Source: Pomphorhynchus laevis (Eukaryota > Acanthocephala > Palaeacanthocephala > Echinorhynchida > Pomphorhynchidae). Taken from it: DNA of 64,000 bases. Below, one piece after another: positions 33,290-46,400 of this stretch; position 1 is the stretch's first letter; each line of letters begins with the position of its first letter. The position numbers and the translations under genes were made by a program. The DNA lies in NCBI GenBank assembly GCA_012934845.2, contig WNNJ02002651.1, positions 1 through 64,000 of the forward strand. Reading direction: 5' to 3'. Under the pieces are notes generated by a model, which was not told where the DNA came from, did no database searches, and saw nothing but the letters and a program-made list of their open reading frames with translations.

Positions 33290-34450
33290 TAAGTGACCCT
33301 CTAAATAGTCAAATGTCGTTCTTGTCCAACAAATCTAATGAATCTTCTCTGGATCGGTGTTTGATTATTACTAACGTTCCTTAGTCGTCATCAGTGGTGG
33401 CTCAAACTCGAGTGGACCATGATTTTGAGCAATTCCAAAAAATATTAAGATATTATTTCTCCAGAAGATCCCTATATTTCAGAAGTTTGCCCTATGGCAA
33501 TATTTAGGATAGGCCGTTGCAACCTTCTTGAAGGACGTTCTCGTTTAATGAAAGGTACCTCCTCAGTGGTTCGTGAGTTCTAAAAGCGCAGATCTAAACT
33601 GAGGCAGTCTCCATTTCGGTTGCTGACAGATATGTCTTTCGTTGAGCGTTGTCTCTTGTGTGTTGCTCGGACTGAGCTAAATGCTCGGATAGAAGCTAGA
33701 GAAACTGATCTGCATATTGTAAATTTTCGAGTAATTTGCCGTCGTCCATGATTAAGATGGCCCCCGCTATGAACAATATTTCCGAGAATTGTATGATAAG
33801 GCCCAATGGCTCCTTATCGTAAAAACCACAAATGGCTAAAAATTATATGTTCAAACTTTGAAGCATTCTCAATAAGATAAATGAATTGAAGGTCATAGCT
33901 ACATATCATCATCTAAATATCAAGCCGTTAGTGAATCTTGGCTCTCTGACCTTGTTCATGATAGCTTATTGTCCATAGATGAATATAACCTGTTTCGTTT
34001 TGATCGATATGGTGGAAGGGGATGGGGTGTTGTGCTAAATTGTAGTCTTCTTTAGGTATTGCTGTATTGTGTTTGCAGACGGTTAGTGATGTTAATGAGA
34101 ATAATGCTTTATATCTCAAATTGTGCCTTGATAAGGTTAATTCTATGTTTGTGTTAGTGATTATCGTCATCCTTTGGCAAGTAGCGATGATTTAATAGAA
34201 CTTATAGAGCTCTGTGGTCAACAGAAAAAATGTCTAATCTGTGGAAATCTGAATATTTCAACATATTTTAACTCTTTCGTTTCATAGTCGCATTGCATAA
34301 GAATCGGTTTTATTGATTGTTATACGCGACTGTGGTCTGCATCAGCATGCACGTGAAACAACCCGTTTCGCTAGTTAGTCGTTTGCCCAGCTAAACGTGG
34401 TCTTGTTTTCGTTTTAGTCTGATATTACTTACATAGATTTATCAAAATTA
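33290..34450 (+). mobile_element. LINE-I relic, 5' part (ORF1 C-term + endonuclease)
   Basis: A decayed plus-strand LINE: RRM start SLDRCLIITNVP (about 33350), fragments of the CTD, then a heavily broken endonuclease with LNKINELK, WLSDL, CLICGNLNIST and a late ETTRFAS block. Many breaks. It ends where LINE-Q2 begins, and an RT continuation lies at 38790-41270 on the same strand. Confidence 0.65.
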
Positions 34451-34699
34451 ATATCCGATTCATCAAAGTTAAATAAAATCAAGTTAAAAAAGTATTGGTT
34501 ATTAAAGTTCTTTCAATAAAATAACATACAAGCTTAAACACACAATTGCACACACATTGTATCAATCAAAATTGGATCGCTACTATTGTAAGCTGAAGAA
34601 CAACAGAAGAAGAACCGAAACCTATTTTATATACAAAGAGCATTTTTGTAGGCAAGTAGCGCAGTTTTAAAAATTGTAAACTATTGCAACCTACAGTTA

Positions 34700-35837
34700 A
34701 TGGGAGCCAAGAAGAAAAATCTACCAAAAGCCAAGCGAGCAATCTTTGTTGATACCAATAAAACCGGCAAGCTCGAGAACATACAAGTGGAATGCTCTGC
34801 TAGCGGCTGCCAAATCTGGACATCAGTAACACATAATTGTGCTTTGGGTCAGGAAACTTGTGGCGGGCCACCGTTCTACTGCGGATTCTGTGCGGCGAAA
34901 CAAATCAACTTGTTAATAAAACGCTTAGAGCAATTGTAAATGGCATCGCAGCATGATCGAATTTCTCAAATTTCTGATAAATCTACTGAGACAGTGAAGG
35001 AGCCGCAAATTGTATCGCAGCAAGATGGATTTTGTCAAGATTATGATAAATCTACCGAGACAGTGACGGATCCGCAAATTGTTACAACTAATGTATTTTC
35101 ACTCCCCGACACCCCACGTCCCGTCCTTCCCGTCTCGTCTCTCAATACCTTGCATCCATCAATCAAAATCACCTCCACCAACCTCCACTATCCTTCACCC
35201 ATAACCTTTCCTCACATCGCTTGCCACCCTCTTTATTATCATTATCCTCTATGTCTCACGTCGTCAAACCAAATCCCTCCAAATCATTAACTGCCAGCTC
35301 TTCTATCGTGATGTCACCTACTCACGTCAGTCGTCACCTTTACGGAAGCGCTTTGCTTCTCGCGATCGTTGCGTCATTGTCACTAATATCACGCCTTCTA
35401 ACTCCTTATCTCCACAAGCACGTCTAGACCACGATGTTTCTGCCTTCAGATCCATCCTCTCGTCTATTGTTCCTGCGGATAAACCATCTTTTTTCAAGGA
35501 CATTTCTCCTGTCGCATTCATCCGTCTAAACAAATCTTCTCAATCTAATCCTTCCCAGCCCGCTCTCCTAAAAATTGTTTTCAAGCATCACTCTCACGCG
35601 TCTTCTGTCCTCTATCAACGATTCAAACTCATGTCATCTTCAACCACTCGAATTTTTCCCGATCGCGCCCATTCTGAAATCGCTCAAATCGCTTCAGCCC
35701 GCATCGAAAAACGCCGTCGCGAGGAAAACGGCGAAACATCACTCTCCATCCGAAACATAGACAGAAATTTTCAAGTTGTCCACACCCGTCCAAAAATTCG
35801 ATGGCGCTCCATCTCTCCTATGTGTCTTCTCCACTAG
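34700..35837 (+). pseudogene. LINE-Q2 ORF1
   Basis: ATG at 34700: basic start, then VECSASGCQIWTSVT and PPFYCGFCAAKQIN (close to LINE-E ORF1), TAA at 34937-34939, and a linker with two copies of DKSTETV. From about 35095 the sequence turns C-rich and Q-like (LHPSIKITS). After a frame change: RDRCVIVTNITP, LDHDVSAFRSILSSI, FIRLNKSSQ, RIFPDRAHSEIAQI and VVHTRPKIRWRSISP. The stop at 35835-35837 overlaps the ORF2 ATG at 35801. Confidence 0.8.
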
Positions 35838-38693
35838 ACTCTTTCGCCACAACACACGGTTTCCGCCTCAGTCTCCTCAACACTACATATATTCTCAATA
35901 AATCCGATCTTATCCTCAACCTATTCACCAAACAATCAATCGATATCTTCTGCCTCACCGAATCCTGACACTCAGATTCCAACGACCTTTCCATTCGCCG
36001 TCTGCTCTCTACCGGTTGCTCCCTAGTCGAATCCGCCCGCCCCCTCAGCTCATGCCCTTCTAAATTCTCTAATCATGGCGGCATCGTCGCATTCGCGCGT
36101 CACCACGCGTCTCTTCGCAAAATCAATCCCCCTTTCAGTCCTTGCTCTTTTGAATTGCTCACTTGTCATTATTTTAACCCGATCACTCTAGATCTCGCCA
36201 TTGTATACCGTCCTGGTTCATCAGCTCCTACAGCCTTATTTTTTACCAAACTCGCTGACCTCCTTTCTCATTGTTCTTTGTCCTCAATCCCTTCACTCGT
36301 TCTAGGCGACTTCAATATCCGCCTAGACCGTCCCTCTTCCACAGATTCCATCCGCTTCATCAACATTCTATCCAACTACAATTACAAACTAATCTCCACT
36401 GCCCCCACACATATACTTGGCGGGGCACTCGACATCATCGCTGTCCCCGATCATTTTGCTGCCCACACCTCACTGTCCATCTCTGATCCTGGTCTATCCG
36501 ATCACTTTCTTATCACCATTGATCTCGCTCGCAACCACACCCCTCCTCACACACCTACAATCCTACGTCGCCCTTGGAGAAATCTTGACCTCTCCCTTCT
36601 CCGCTCTGCCTTACTCAAATCGTCTCTATCATTACCCACAATAACATATTCATCTCCTCACGATCTCGCCTTTCTTTTCGACTCTGAACTCACATCCACT
36701 CTCGATATTCTCTTACCCTTCAAGTCTCACCCACACCGTCGCTTGCACCGTGCCCCATGGTTTGACATCCAATGCCTACTCTCAAAGCGTCGACTCCGCC
36801 ATGCTTTTCGAGTCTATCACCGCTCTCTCAGACGTGATTTCCGCTCGATCACTCCGTCTTTCCGTGATTCCTATCTTGCTCTTCGCCGGTCTCATCTCCA
36901 CCTACTACGTACCAAATGCAACTCCTTCTGGCAGCATAAAATCATCACTTCATTCAACTCTAAGACTCTCTGGCATACTTTTAACTCAATCCTGGCTCGT
37001 TCCTCTACGCCTTGCAACATCAATGCTAACGGTTATTCGTCATTTCTCCAGACTAAAGTATCCACGCTGTTCTCTCACACCCCGGCCTCCATCCTATCCC
37101 ACTCTGCCCAGTCTACTCTCATTCTTCCGGAACTCTTTCATCTTCTCCCTGTATCACCTACAGAAGTATCATCTGTCCTCATGTCCTTGCCCAACAAAAC
37201 CTCACCTGCCGATCCCCTGCCTACTAACATATTAAAATCTATATGCTCATCGATATCCCCATTTCTCACAACCTTGTATAACTCGTCTATCAGCAGTCGT
37301 ATCTTCCCTTCACACTGGAAATCTGCAATCGTTCGTCTCCTCCTTAAGAAAAACACGCTCGACCTCCCCCTTCCTCCTAGCTATCGCCCCATTTCACTAC
37401 TCCCTACTCTTTCTAAGCTCTTAGAACACCTCGTCTTAATACAGATTAACGTTTATCTCTCCTCATCCAATCTGTATCCTTTCTTCCAATCCGCTTTCCG
37501 CTCTAATCACTCCACAGAAATAGCATGCATAAAAGTGTACAACGACTTACTCATTTCTCGGGACAAGGCTCTATATAGTGTTCTCATCTCCCTTGACCTA
37601 TCCTCCGCATTCGACATTGTCAACTACTCCGTGTTCCTTTCTCGCCTTCGTTATGATTACGGCTTTTTTCCTCCTCAGTAGCATGGTTTGCTTCATATCT
37701 ATCCGACCGTTCCTTTCGCGTCTGTTCTAATTCATCATCCTCCCTCTCCTCCCTATTTTTTTGCGGGGCCCCACAAGGTTCAGTTCTAGGTCCCCTGCTT
37801 TTCTCTCTTCTATTTGGCGATCTCTCTCCGTTTATCAAACCGTTTTCCTTTAAGGTCATGAAATACGCCGATGACATCCTCATCTATGCTCATGCACCCG
37901 CACATCGCATACACGATATCGGCATTTCTGCCTCCAACTGTATTTCTTCTATCTACAAACGTCTCTCCAATCTCCATCTCGTTCTAAACCCCGAAAAGTC
38001 CAAAATAATGTGGATCCTTCCCCGTAAACCAAACATATCTGTTCGCACTTTATATTTTGCCTCATTGATCATCACAATAGTCCACAATCTCACGTTTTTA
38101 GGCTTCTATTTCGATGATCACCTTTCCCTTAAACCCTTCGTCCGTGATAAGGTCCGCTGATCTAACTGAATTCTCCGTGACATCTGCCGTATCTGCCCCC
38201 TTATCGACTTCCGTCCTTGTATGTCTATTCTTTCATAGCTTCTTTTCCCTAAAATCGATTAATGCCTTAGCCTTTTCGCCAATTCTCAAAATCCATCATC
38301 CTACCCCTACAACGAATAATCAACACCGCCGTTCGAGTGCTCTTTCGTCTCCGTCGCTTCGACCACACATCCACATATTTTGCCAAACTCTCCTGGCCCA
38401 CCATCCACATCCGCATCAAACTCCGCCTTCTCGTTACTTTTCGTCTCATCGCTGTCGGCTCCCCATCGTTCATCAACCTTCCTTTCTTAGACGATACTCG
38501 CCCCACCTCGCTATCGCTTCGTTCCTGTCATACTCTCTTACTCCACGTTCCTAATTACTCCAACAACTACCGTCTCCGATCCTTGTTCGTCGCCGCCTCA
38601 CTCGCCTGGAATCAACTCCCTCTCGACGTCCGCCGCGCCCCCTCCTTTATCACATTCAAACACCTCCTCCGTTCACACCTTCTCGACACCTGA
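35801..38693 (+). pseudogene. LINE-Q2 ORF2
   Basis: ATG at 35801 (ATGGCGC, the same context as Q1). TGA at 35966-35968 replaces Trp in TESWHSDSND. An open stretch follows through VYRPGSSAP, VLGDFNIRLD, GLSDHFLITI, NKTSPADPLP, SYRPISLLPTLSKLLE, HSTEIACIKVYND and SLDLSSAFDIVN. Frame is lost near 37675, just before the GVPQGSVLGP-equivalent (about 37765). KYADDILIYAH and the C-terminal AWNQLPLDVRRAPS lie in other frames. The product would be inactive. Confidence 0.84.
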
Positions 38694-38789
38694 TTCACAG
38701 TCTTGTTTTGTTGTGGTCATGTAAGCGTGCGCTGGCACGCATTTGCCACTTTAAAATAATTCTTTTTTTTCAGTACTGAGATGTTCAAT

Positions 38790-41270
38790 CATTGTGTACA
38801 GTCCTTTTCATTTAAATGCGCCCACAATGGTCAGTTTCCTTCAAGGTAAGCCTCTGAATTTCTGGAAGTCTGATTTTGACGTAATTATCTACAGATTGAA
38901 TATGGTGCACGTGGGAAGGAGTCCATTGTAGTTTCAGTGTATAAAAAGAGAAATCGACAAGTGTTTTAGAACTATCGTCTAGTTGCCTTTGCATGTATTA
39001 TTTGTAAGTTGCTTGATAAGCTAATAGTCAAAAACATATCTTCTGATTTGGAAAGCAATGGTAAGCTCACTGACTCACAACACGCTTTCAGACCAAATAG
39101 ATCAACAATAAGTAATCTTTTGGTTTCTTTCAACTTATGACAGTCTTCATTGGGTGGACGAGTTCAATCGGATATACTTTTCGTAGATTTCTCTCATGCT
39201 TTCGATTCAGTTCCGCATGATCGTCTCATTCACAAATTGAGGTCATTTAGTGTTCGTCAAATGTATGTCGCCTGGATAGCAAATTACTTAAGTTCACGCT
39301 ATTTCAGAGGACGTGTAGGTGCTGATATGTTCACATCCTTCGCTATTTATTCTAGAGTTCCATTAAAATATCTTGGTGTGATGATGACCAATACTTTAAA
39401 AACTTATGTCCACACTAGATATATTTGTAATCGAAGCTATCATGTTTTATGGATGTTTTTAAGTCTTTTAATCGGATAAGTCCGTCAATGTTCAAGCGAC
39501 TGTTTTGCTCATATATTCTACCTATCCTTGAATACTGATGTCGTTATGTATGCTAACGTTGTTAAGATATGGCAACGTCTTAGAGATGGAAGGGACATTA
39601 TGATCCTTCAATATGATTTGACATGCCTAGAAAAGGGGCATCGGAAAAATTGTTTGAAGGTTAGCCTCTCTAAATGTGCGCACATGTTCATGTGTTCTTC
39701 ATTCAACTCATCGTATCAAATAGGCTCACATTAGCCAAGTAAGTGAATTAAAATATCTTGGTGTGATGATGACCAATAGTTTAAAAACTAATGTCCATAC
39801 TAGATATATTTGTAATCGAAGCTATCATGTTTTATCGATGTTTTTAACTTTTAATCGGATAAGTCCGTCAATGTTCAAGCGACTGTTTTGCTCATATATT
39901 CTACCTATCCTTGAATACTGATGTCGTTATGTATGCTAACGTTGTTAAGATATGGCAACGTCTTAGAGATGGAAGGGACATTATGATCCTTCAATATGAT
40001 TTGACATGCCTAGAAAAGGATCATCGGAAAAATTGTTTGAGGGTTAGCCTCTCTAAATGTGCGCACATGTTCATGTGTTCTTCATTCAACTCATCGTATC
40101 AAATAGGCTCACATTAGCCAAGTAAGTGAATTAAAATATCTTGGTGTGATTATGACCAGTAGTTTAAAAACTAATGCCCACACTAGATATATTTGTAATC
40201 GAAGCTATCATGTTTTATGGATGTTTTTAAGTCTTTTAATCGGATAAGTCCGTCAATGTTCAAGCCACTGTTTTGCTCATATATTCTACCTATCCTTGAA
40301 TACTGATGTCGTTATGTATGCTAACGTTGTTAAGATATGGCAACGTCTTAGAGATGGAAGGGACATTATGATCCTTCAATATGATTTGACATGCCTAGAA
40401 AAGGGGCATCGGAAAAATTGTTTGACGGTTAGCCTCTCTAAATGTGCGCACATGTTCATGTGTTCTTCATTCAACTCATTGTATCAAATAGGCTCACATT
40501 AGCCAAGTAAGTGAATTAAAATATCTTGGTGGTATTATGACCAGTAGTTAAAAAACTAATGCCCACACTAGATATATTTGTAATCGGAGCTATTGTGTTT
40601 TATGGATGTTTTTAAGTCTTTTAATCGGATAAGTCCGTCAATGTTCAAGCGACTGTTTTGCTCATATATTCTACCCATCCTTGAATACTGATGTCGTTAT
40701 GTATGCTAACGTTGTTAAGATATGGCAACGTCTTAGAGATGGAAGGGACATTATGATCCTTCAATATGATTTGACATGCCTAGAAAAGGGGCATCGGAAA
40801 AATTGTTTGACGGTTAGCCTCTCTAAATGTGCGCACATGTTCATGTGTTCTTCATTCAACTCATTGTATCAAATAGGCTCACATTAGCCAAGTAAGTGAA
40901 TTAAAATATCTTGGTGTGATGATGACCAGTAGTTTAAAAACTAATGCCCACACTAGATATATTTGTAATCGAAGCTATCATGTTTTATGGATGTTTTTCA
41001 AGTCTTTTAATCGGATAAGTCCGTCAATGTTCAAGCCACTGTTTTGCTCATATATTCTACCCATCCTTGAATACGGTTTACCTGTAACTTATTCATAGAC
41101 TTTAAAAGAATACCGTAACATTGAAAATCTGTTACGTAAAGGGTCGCGCATGATTCCGAATTTCTCGCATTTGAGATTTGCTGAACGTTTGACATCTCTA
41201 CGTCTCGGCACCTTAAAATATCGCAGATCGGCCATTGATTTATATACTATAAAATGTTATTAAGAAAATA
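38790..41270 (+). mobile_element. LINE-I relic, 3' part (RT and C-term) with internal amplification
   Basis: RT fragments appear in order: VVSVYKK, NYRLVAFACIICKLLDK-like sequence, DSQHAFRPNRSTISN, FVDFSHAFDSVPHDRL, then a jump from the GVPQGS region to KYLGV. Next comes a four-fold repeated palm/thumb segment (39364-41060) and the true C-terminal continuation ILEYGLPVTYS, LLRKGSRMIPNFSHLRFAERL. It ends near 41270 in A/T-rich DNA. Order and strand fit the right half of the LINE at 33290-34450, although the central part is missing. Confidence 0.72.
39364..41060 (+). repeat. ~385-bp tandem repeat built from a LINE RT segment, 4 full units
   Basis: The block beginning NTDVVMYANVVKIWQR recurs at 39528, 39911, 40296 and 40681 (spacings 383, 385, 385). 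Each unit holds the YADD-equivalent region (here MYANV), the KYLGV block and the segment ending in the YILPIL coding region, joined back to the start of the next unit at cttgaata/ctgatgtc. Units differ by only a few bases. The catalytic DD is already lost in every unit, so amplification followed inactivation. Confidence 0.93.
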
Positions 41271-43340
41271 TTTAAACATTTGAACTCTTAAAGTCATTTT
41301 CAAGTCTATACTTGAAAATGATTATTTCAATAGTCTAAATTTTGTTAAATAAATATTTTTTTTATTCTCGATGGATACATGTCATAATCATAAAATTTCA
41401 GCATTGAATGCATCAATAGCCAATATACTTTCTGCTTTACATATTAGATGTTGCTACTATTAGATACTTAATATCTATTAGTAAATTCGTTTTAAAGACA
41501 TCATTGGCATGTATACGGCTCTTGTAAAATATCGGGTCGAGGAATAGATGCTGAAATCTGATAACATATCAGTTCCTCATTATGACCTCCAATCCTTATT
41601 CACATAACATATCAGTTCCGAATTTAGTGCATGATGCATGGTTAAACTGCAATACTCACTACCATGCACAGAGCTTATGCTAAATTCCCACCGATGATTC
41701 AGATTAAGAGTAGTTCTTTCCATAGGCTCTAGTAGTTTAATAACCACTAAGCTAACTAATTTTGATAGCGGGGGAAGTTCCCTCTCAGAAATGAATTCAG
41801 ATGTTAAAAATTTAATATGTTAAAAATAGAATTCAGATGTCAACATTTCCGAAAGGCGGACACAACTAGGCAAGAAAATATTATAAAAGACGAAAGACCT
41901 TTATTAGACATTTAAAAAACATCCTTCATTTTTTTGCAGCATAGTGTAGGTAAAGTTTAAAATTAAAATTTAATTTTTTTCAAAAAAATTGAAATTTGAA
42001 TATTTTTCAAGTAAGTGTTCGGATTAGTTAAAAATTATCACACAATGATAGCACATTATGTATATACACCACATATAAGTTTTAGCTCGATTGTATATTA
42101 CGCTACAGAGAAAATGTTCAATTTTTTGAACTTAAAAATATTTTTTCCTAAAAAATCGGTATGATAACCCATATTTTTTCATCTCACAACATCGAGCATC
42201 TATCATTTAACATTACACAAAAACTTATGAATTGATTTATTCAGGATGTTGAAAAAAATTTAATTTTAATTTTTTAAATAAAAAAAATAAAATTTTACCA
42301 TTGCCCTTGTTAGTAGTTTGTTTACTGCAATATTATTATACGATTACAAATCATAAATCTACATTATTTTCAAGTTTGAGATTGATTTAACATGTATTAC
42401 GTTGTAAAACAGAATTTAATTTTTTGAACTTCAAAATACTTTTTAAGCACTTTGGTATGATATCCTATCATCATTTTTAACTTATTATTTCCAACTTACA
42501 ACAAATCAACGTATACATAAAAAACTGGCATCATTACTTTATTATCTTGAATAAAAATAAATTTATTTTTAACAATTTTAAAAATTTTAAACTCTGATTT
42601 TATTACTTCAATAGAGAAAACTGAAATTGTAATGAGTTTGAACGATTTTCAGATGGTTTGGAATCTTCACGCATTGATCAGCGTCAAAACGTACGCTATG
42701 AACAAAAATACGTTGACGATACGTCAAAACGTACGTTAAATTTTATTTTTTTTATTAATAAAATCTTTATTTATTAATTTATTGAATTATATTTTATTTT
42801 TGTTGTTTATTTCAGTAGACTTGTAAGCGGCCTGTTTGCATAAGCCACTTAATAACAATACGATAACATCTGACAAAGTAATGCAGCCTTTGATATCGAA
42901 GATACGTGATCAGCACGTACAATCTTTCTGTTTGAAATCACCAATTCAAATTTTGCATATTCGAGACGGGCTACTAGTTTCGCATATTCAAGACAGGACG
43001 ATTTTACTATCGAGAACAACAAGCAAAAACTTCTAAAATAATAGATAATAGCTAAAAAGATAGACACACACTAGTGTGTGTCCAATTGTTTTTTTTAAAT
43101 GCAAACATCTCAGCAACGCAGTCTCTACTAAAATTTTGATATTCAAGACTATACACGGCAAAACGATTTTACGGTTTAAAAAATTGTAGAAATCTTCAAC
43201 GTAGAAAATAGAACATTCTATTTTAGTGGATGTAATTCTAGTTTAGTAGAGAATAACCTGTGTACCTTATAGAAGTACAGCTGATAGCCTCTATTAATAC
43301 ATCATGTGTATATCATGTATGTGTTTCGATACATGAGTAA
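41270..43340. other. A/T-rich non-coding stretch with old duplications
   Basis: No gene is recognised. Segments near 42045-42190 and 42345-42490 look like diverged copies about 300 bp apart (both contain ttttttgaactt and ggtatgata). The block at about 41540-41600 (ctgataacatatcagttcctc) recurs near 51665-51710. Short open frames around 42836-43067 show no domain, and a polypyrimidine-AG sequence at about 42800 is not tied to any exon. Confidence 0.5.
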
Positions 43341-43358
43341 GTAGCTGTAAAATATTTC

Positions 43359-43366
43359 TATAAATA
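43359..43366 (+). promoter_or_regulatory. TATA box of the host gene
   Basis: TATAAATA stands about 60 bp upstream of the first ATG. An initiator-like TTCACAGTT lies at 43396-43404, giving TATA-to-start spacing of about 40 bp, slightly longer than usual. Confidence 0.5.
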
Positions 43367-43418
43367 CCGGGAAAATGCTCGGGAATGCATTAAAATTCAC
43401 AGTTACCTAAATCACAAA

Positions 43419-43499
43419 ATGATGGATACATCTGCAGGTCGCAAATTTGAAAAATCCAAGGCTAGTTTGTATGTTGCCTCTAGTATTTCCGCTCTATGA
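43419..43499 (+). CDS. Upstream ORF of 26 codons overlapping the main start
   Basis: Two ATGs (43419 and 43422) open a frame ending GCT CTA TGA, where the TGA (43497-43499) overlaps the main ATG (43496-43498) as ATGA. This layout allows termination-reinitiation. Alternatively the peptide is the true N-terminus and a 1-nt frameshift separates it from the main frame. The sequence cannot decide. Confidence 0.5.
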   Translation: MMDTSAGRKFEKSKASLYVASSISAL

Positions 43500-46400
43500 T
43501 TTACTTAATTCCAAAAAGGTTAAGTAAGATACTTTCTGTGATTAGTTGGAATTTAATTATGATCGTTTTGATTATATGCATCGGTTTTGCTATAACCTTG
43601 GGTATATTATTGTCCTTAAAAAAGTCAACATCTCTAAAAGGACAGTTAGTTATACCCACCGCAACGTCAACAGCCACTTCGATGACTACAACCCTCGACC
43701 CACAAATTGACAGAAGTAAGTAATTTGCTACATTTGCCTGTTCGTGGCATATTAAACACGATAATTTTAATTTTAATTATTTATTTTGAAAATTCATAGA
43801 TTTTAAATTACTAGGTTTTGAATTGCTTTTAAAATATTTGGGGTCATTGGACTTATTCGTGAAATTTCAACAACTACAGATTTACCATTTTAGTCAGATT
43901 TTAGAAAAGTGTAAACTTTGGCTTAGAAAAATTGCATAAAATAAAACTCTTATATTTTATATTAATTGTTTAGTTCATTATTACAGAATGCAGTTGTTGA
44001 ACGCTAACTTTCTCTCAGTTTATTGTAAACTACGTCGTTGTTAATTTCACAGATTCCTATAAATGTTTTGTTTGACTTGAGACGCTTGCAGGATATCGAC
44101 CCAGACATTTAATCAAATTTTGATTAAATGTTCTGACTTTGGGGATTATTTAGATAGCGTGCACACTTACAATGATTTCATTAATAGAAATTAATAACAT
44201 TATTATTAGACACGCTCAAAATTTATATTTATTAATTACGTCTCACGAGAACGCAGTTGTTGAATGCTGACAACTCACGAGTCATCATTAAAGGCGACAT
44301 TGTAAACTGTGTCGTCGTTAAGCTTGTATAACTCAGATGACTCCAAGTGAGTTGTATGAACTGTAGAGTTCAAATCGTCATTCAAGGACTTATCCATATT
44401 ATCGGAGAAAATATTAACTTATTTTGCAAAGAATATTGGAACAAAAATTATCGTTGCCATGGTGAATCTTAAACCCGTCCTTGTAACAAAGCAACCTCTA
44501 ACAAGGGATCGAGTCCTGTGACAACGACCATCAGAAAATGGATACTATCTTAAAAAGGAGCCAACTGGATGGCTGGAAATGATGACATTACCAGTAAGTC
44601 AAACAATACAGACTAAACGAGCGTTGTTAGTAGATCTACAGTAGGTTCTGACTGCAAAGGGTTTAGTAACCATCATTTTGTTGGCCTCATATAGTATGTT
44701 GTTTCATCCTGTTTGTAGGTCAGCACAATGGGAAGTATTCAAGACCCTTTTTAACGGAACATCTTTTAGTAGAATTTGGGAGGGGCTTCTGCTCTTAATA
44801 TTCTACAATATGGTGATGCTGACGTCATTCTTCTTCAAAAAACTTAATCAAGGTCTTGTAACCATAGTTAAATTGTCACTAAATCATCCCTCTTACTAAA
44901 CTTCTCTTGTCATGCCCAGCATTGTTTAGCTGTAACTCTGTAATTAATGTAAGCTAATCAGTCTAGCCAATAACTACATGTGACCAGGGGAAATTAATAA
45001 AAATTGCGACCAAAATTGCGACATAATGTATACAATAATTGGTATTTGTTATAATAATACAATAATTTATTTAACGTGACAAATGCGTTCAAAATGCACG
45101 CTTACATGACCACTAACAAACAAAAAAAGAACATCAAAGGTCACAGGTAATTAGTTAATTGTTGAAATGGAATTGGATTTGGCGTTTGAAGTACGGCATT
45201 GATGTTGATTGGCGGATATGAATAGGCAGTTGATTCCACAAGAGAGGAGCAGCCACAACGAAGGAGCGGAAGCCAAAAGAGGTAGAGTAGATTGGGACAT
45301 GTAAAAGAAGGGAATTACGGGAACGCAGAGCACAATACACAGTACGAGAATTGTCGAAAAAAGGAAGGTTGAGAAATGAAGGGGTATGATAAGTTATAAG
45401 GCGAAAAGCAATGATAAGAAGACGAATTTGAACACGACAATAAATGGTAGGCCAATCAAGAGAAACAAGATAGTGGGATGTATGATCAAAACGACGAAGA
45501 CGGAGGAGAACTCGGACGACAGCGTTGATGATGCGTTGTAAAGGAAGAAGAGTGGATTTAGGTGAGTTGGAAAATAGACTAAGACAGTAATCAAGTCTTG
45601 AGAAAAGAAGAGAAGATATGCGAGTCAGACAAGAATGGAAATCGATCAATCTACGAACTTGACGGAGATTGCGGGTATCAAGGTAGATGAGCGTACTTTA
45701 TCACTAACGAAATGTTTAAGTGAAAGTCGGTTGTCGAAATGAAAGCCTAGGAAGATTATCAACGATAGGAAGACTTGTTATGGCTTGATACTTGATAACT
45801 TCAACGATAGCACTAGTCGCTGGATCAAAAACGCGCTCCATAGAGCAAAGAACAAATACTTTATTAATGTAACACATGCCCACACTTTTCACTGCACATT
45901 TATCAATTCACTCCTTGACATTCTACTGTCTTATCAGAAGTGGTTGCTTAAACCATTCTGTATTGAAGAGTGGCGTCAACAATTGGTCACATCACATGAC
46001 CTACTTTGATATAGGTTAGAAGAAGATATCCTACTGTGAAGAAGATACCAGTTCGATCCAATCATAGTTGGAATCCTTCAGACGGCTATCGGATTCTTTC
46101 CGTTGAAAATCGACTTTCCCGAGTCGATTCCCGACACCAGTGATTCTCATACGATGCGCCCTAAACATTTCTTTACATTTTAGACATTTAAATTTTTTAA
46201 CATTAAATTTGTTTTAGAATTCCTATCTAATGCTAGAACCTTTAATAGTTTGAATCTATGATTCTGTGTAACAACAAAATTATTTATTTTCACGAGTTAA
46301 TGCATATTAACTCGTGAAATTATTATTCGTGAAATTAATTAAATATTAATTTATATTTTTTGCTAATCTTATGCATAATGCATTTATTTTTCGATCAAAT

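Larger units (their letters stand above)
34486..38775 (+). mobile_element. LINE-Q2, full-length chimeric-looking copy
   Basis: Leader (34491-34530) plus ORF1 N-terminus resemble LINE-E; from about 35095 onward linker, RRM/CTD and ORF2 resemble LINE-Q1. The 3'UTR has a T-rich end at about 38770. ORF1 has one nonsense codon and one frameshift. ORF2 has a nonsense codon in the ESWH motif and several frameshifts in the RT. It sits between two parts of LINE-I. Confidence 0.82.

Noticed and set aside
42836-43067. Short open frames on both strands and a polypyrimidine-AG at about 42800
   Set aside because: No domain, no compatible donor/acceptor partner in phase with the downstream gene, and the promoter-like TATA box lies further downstream.
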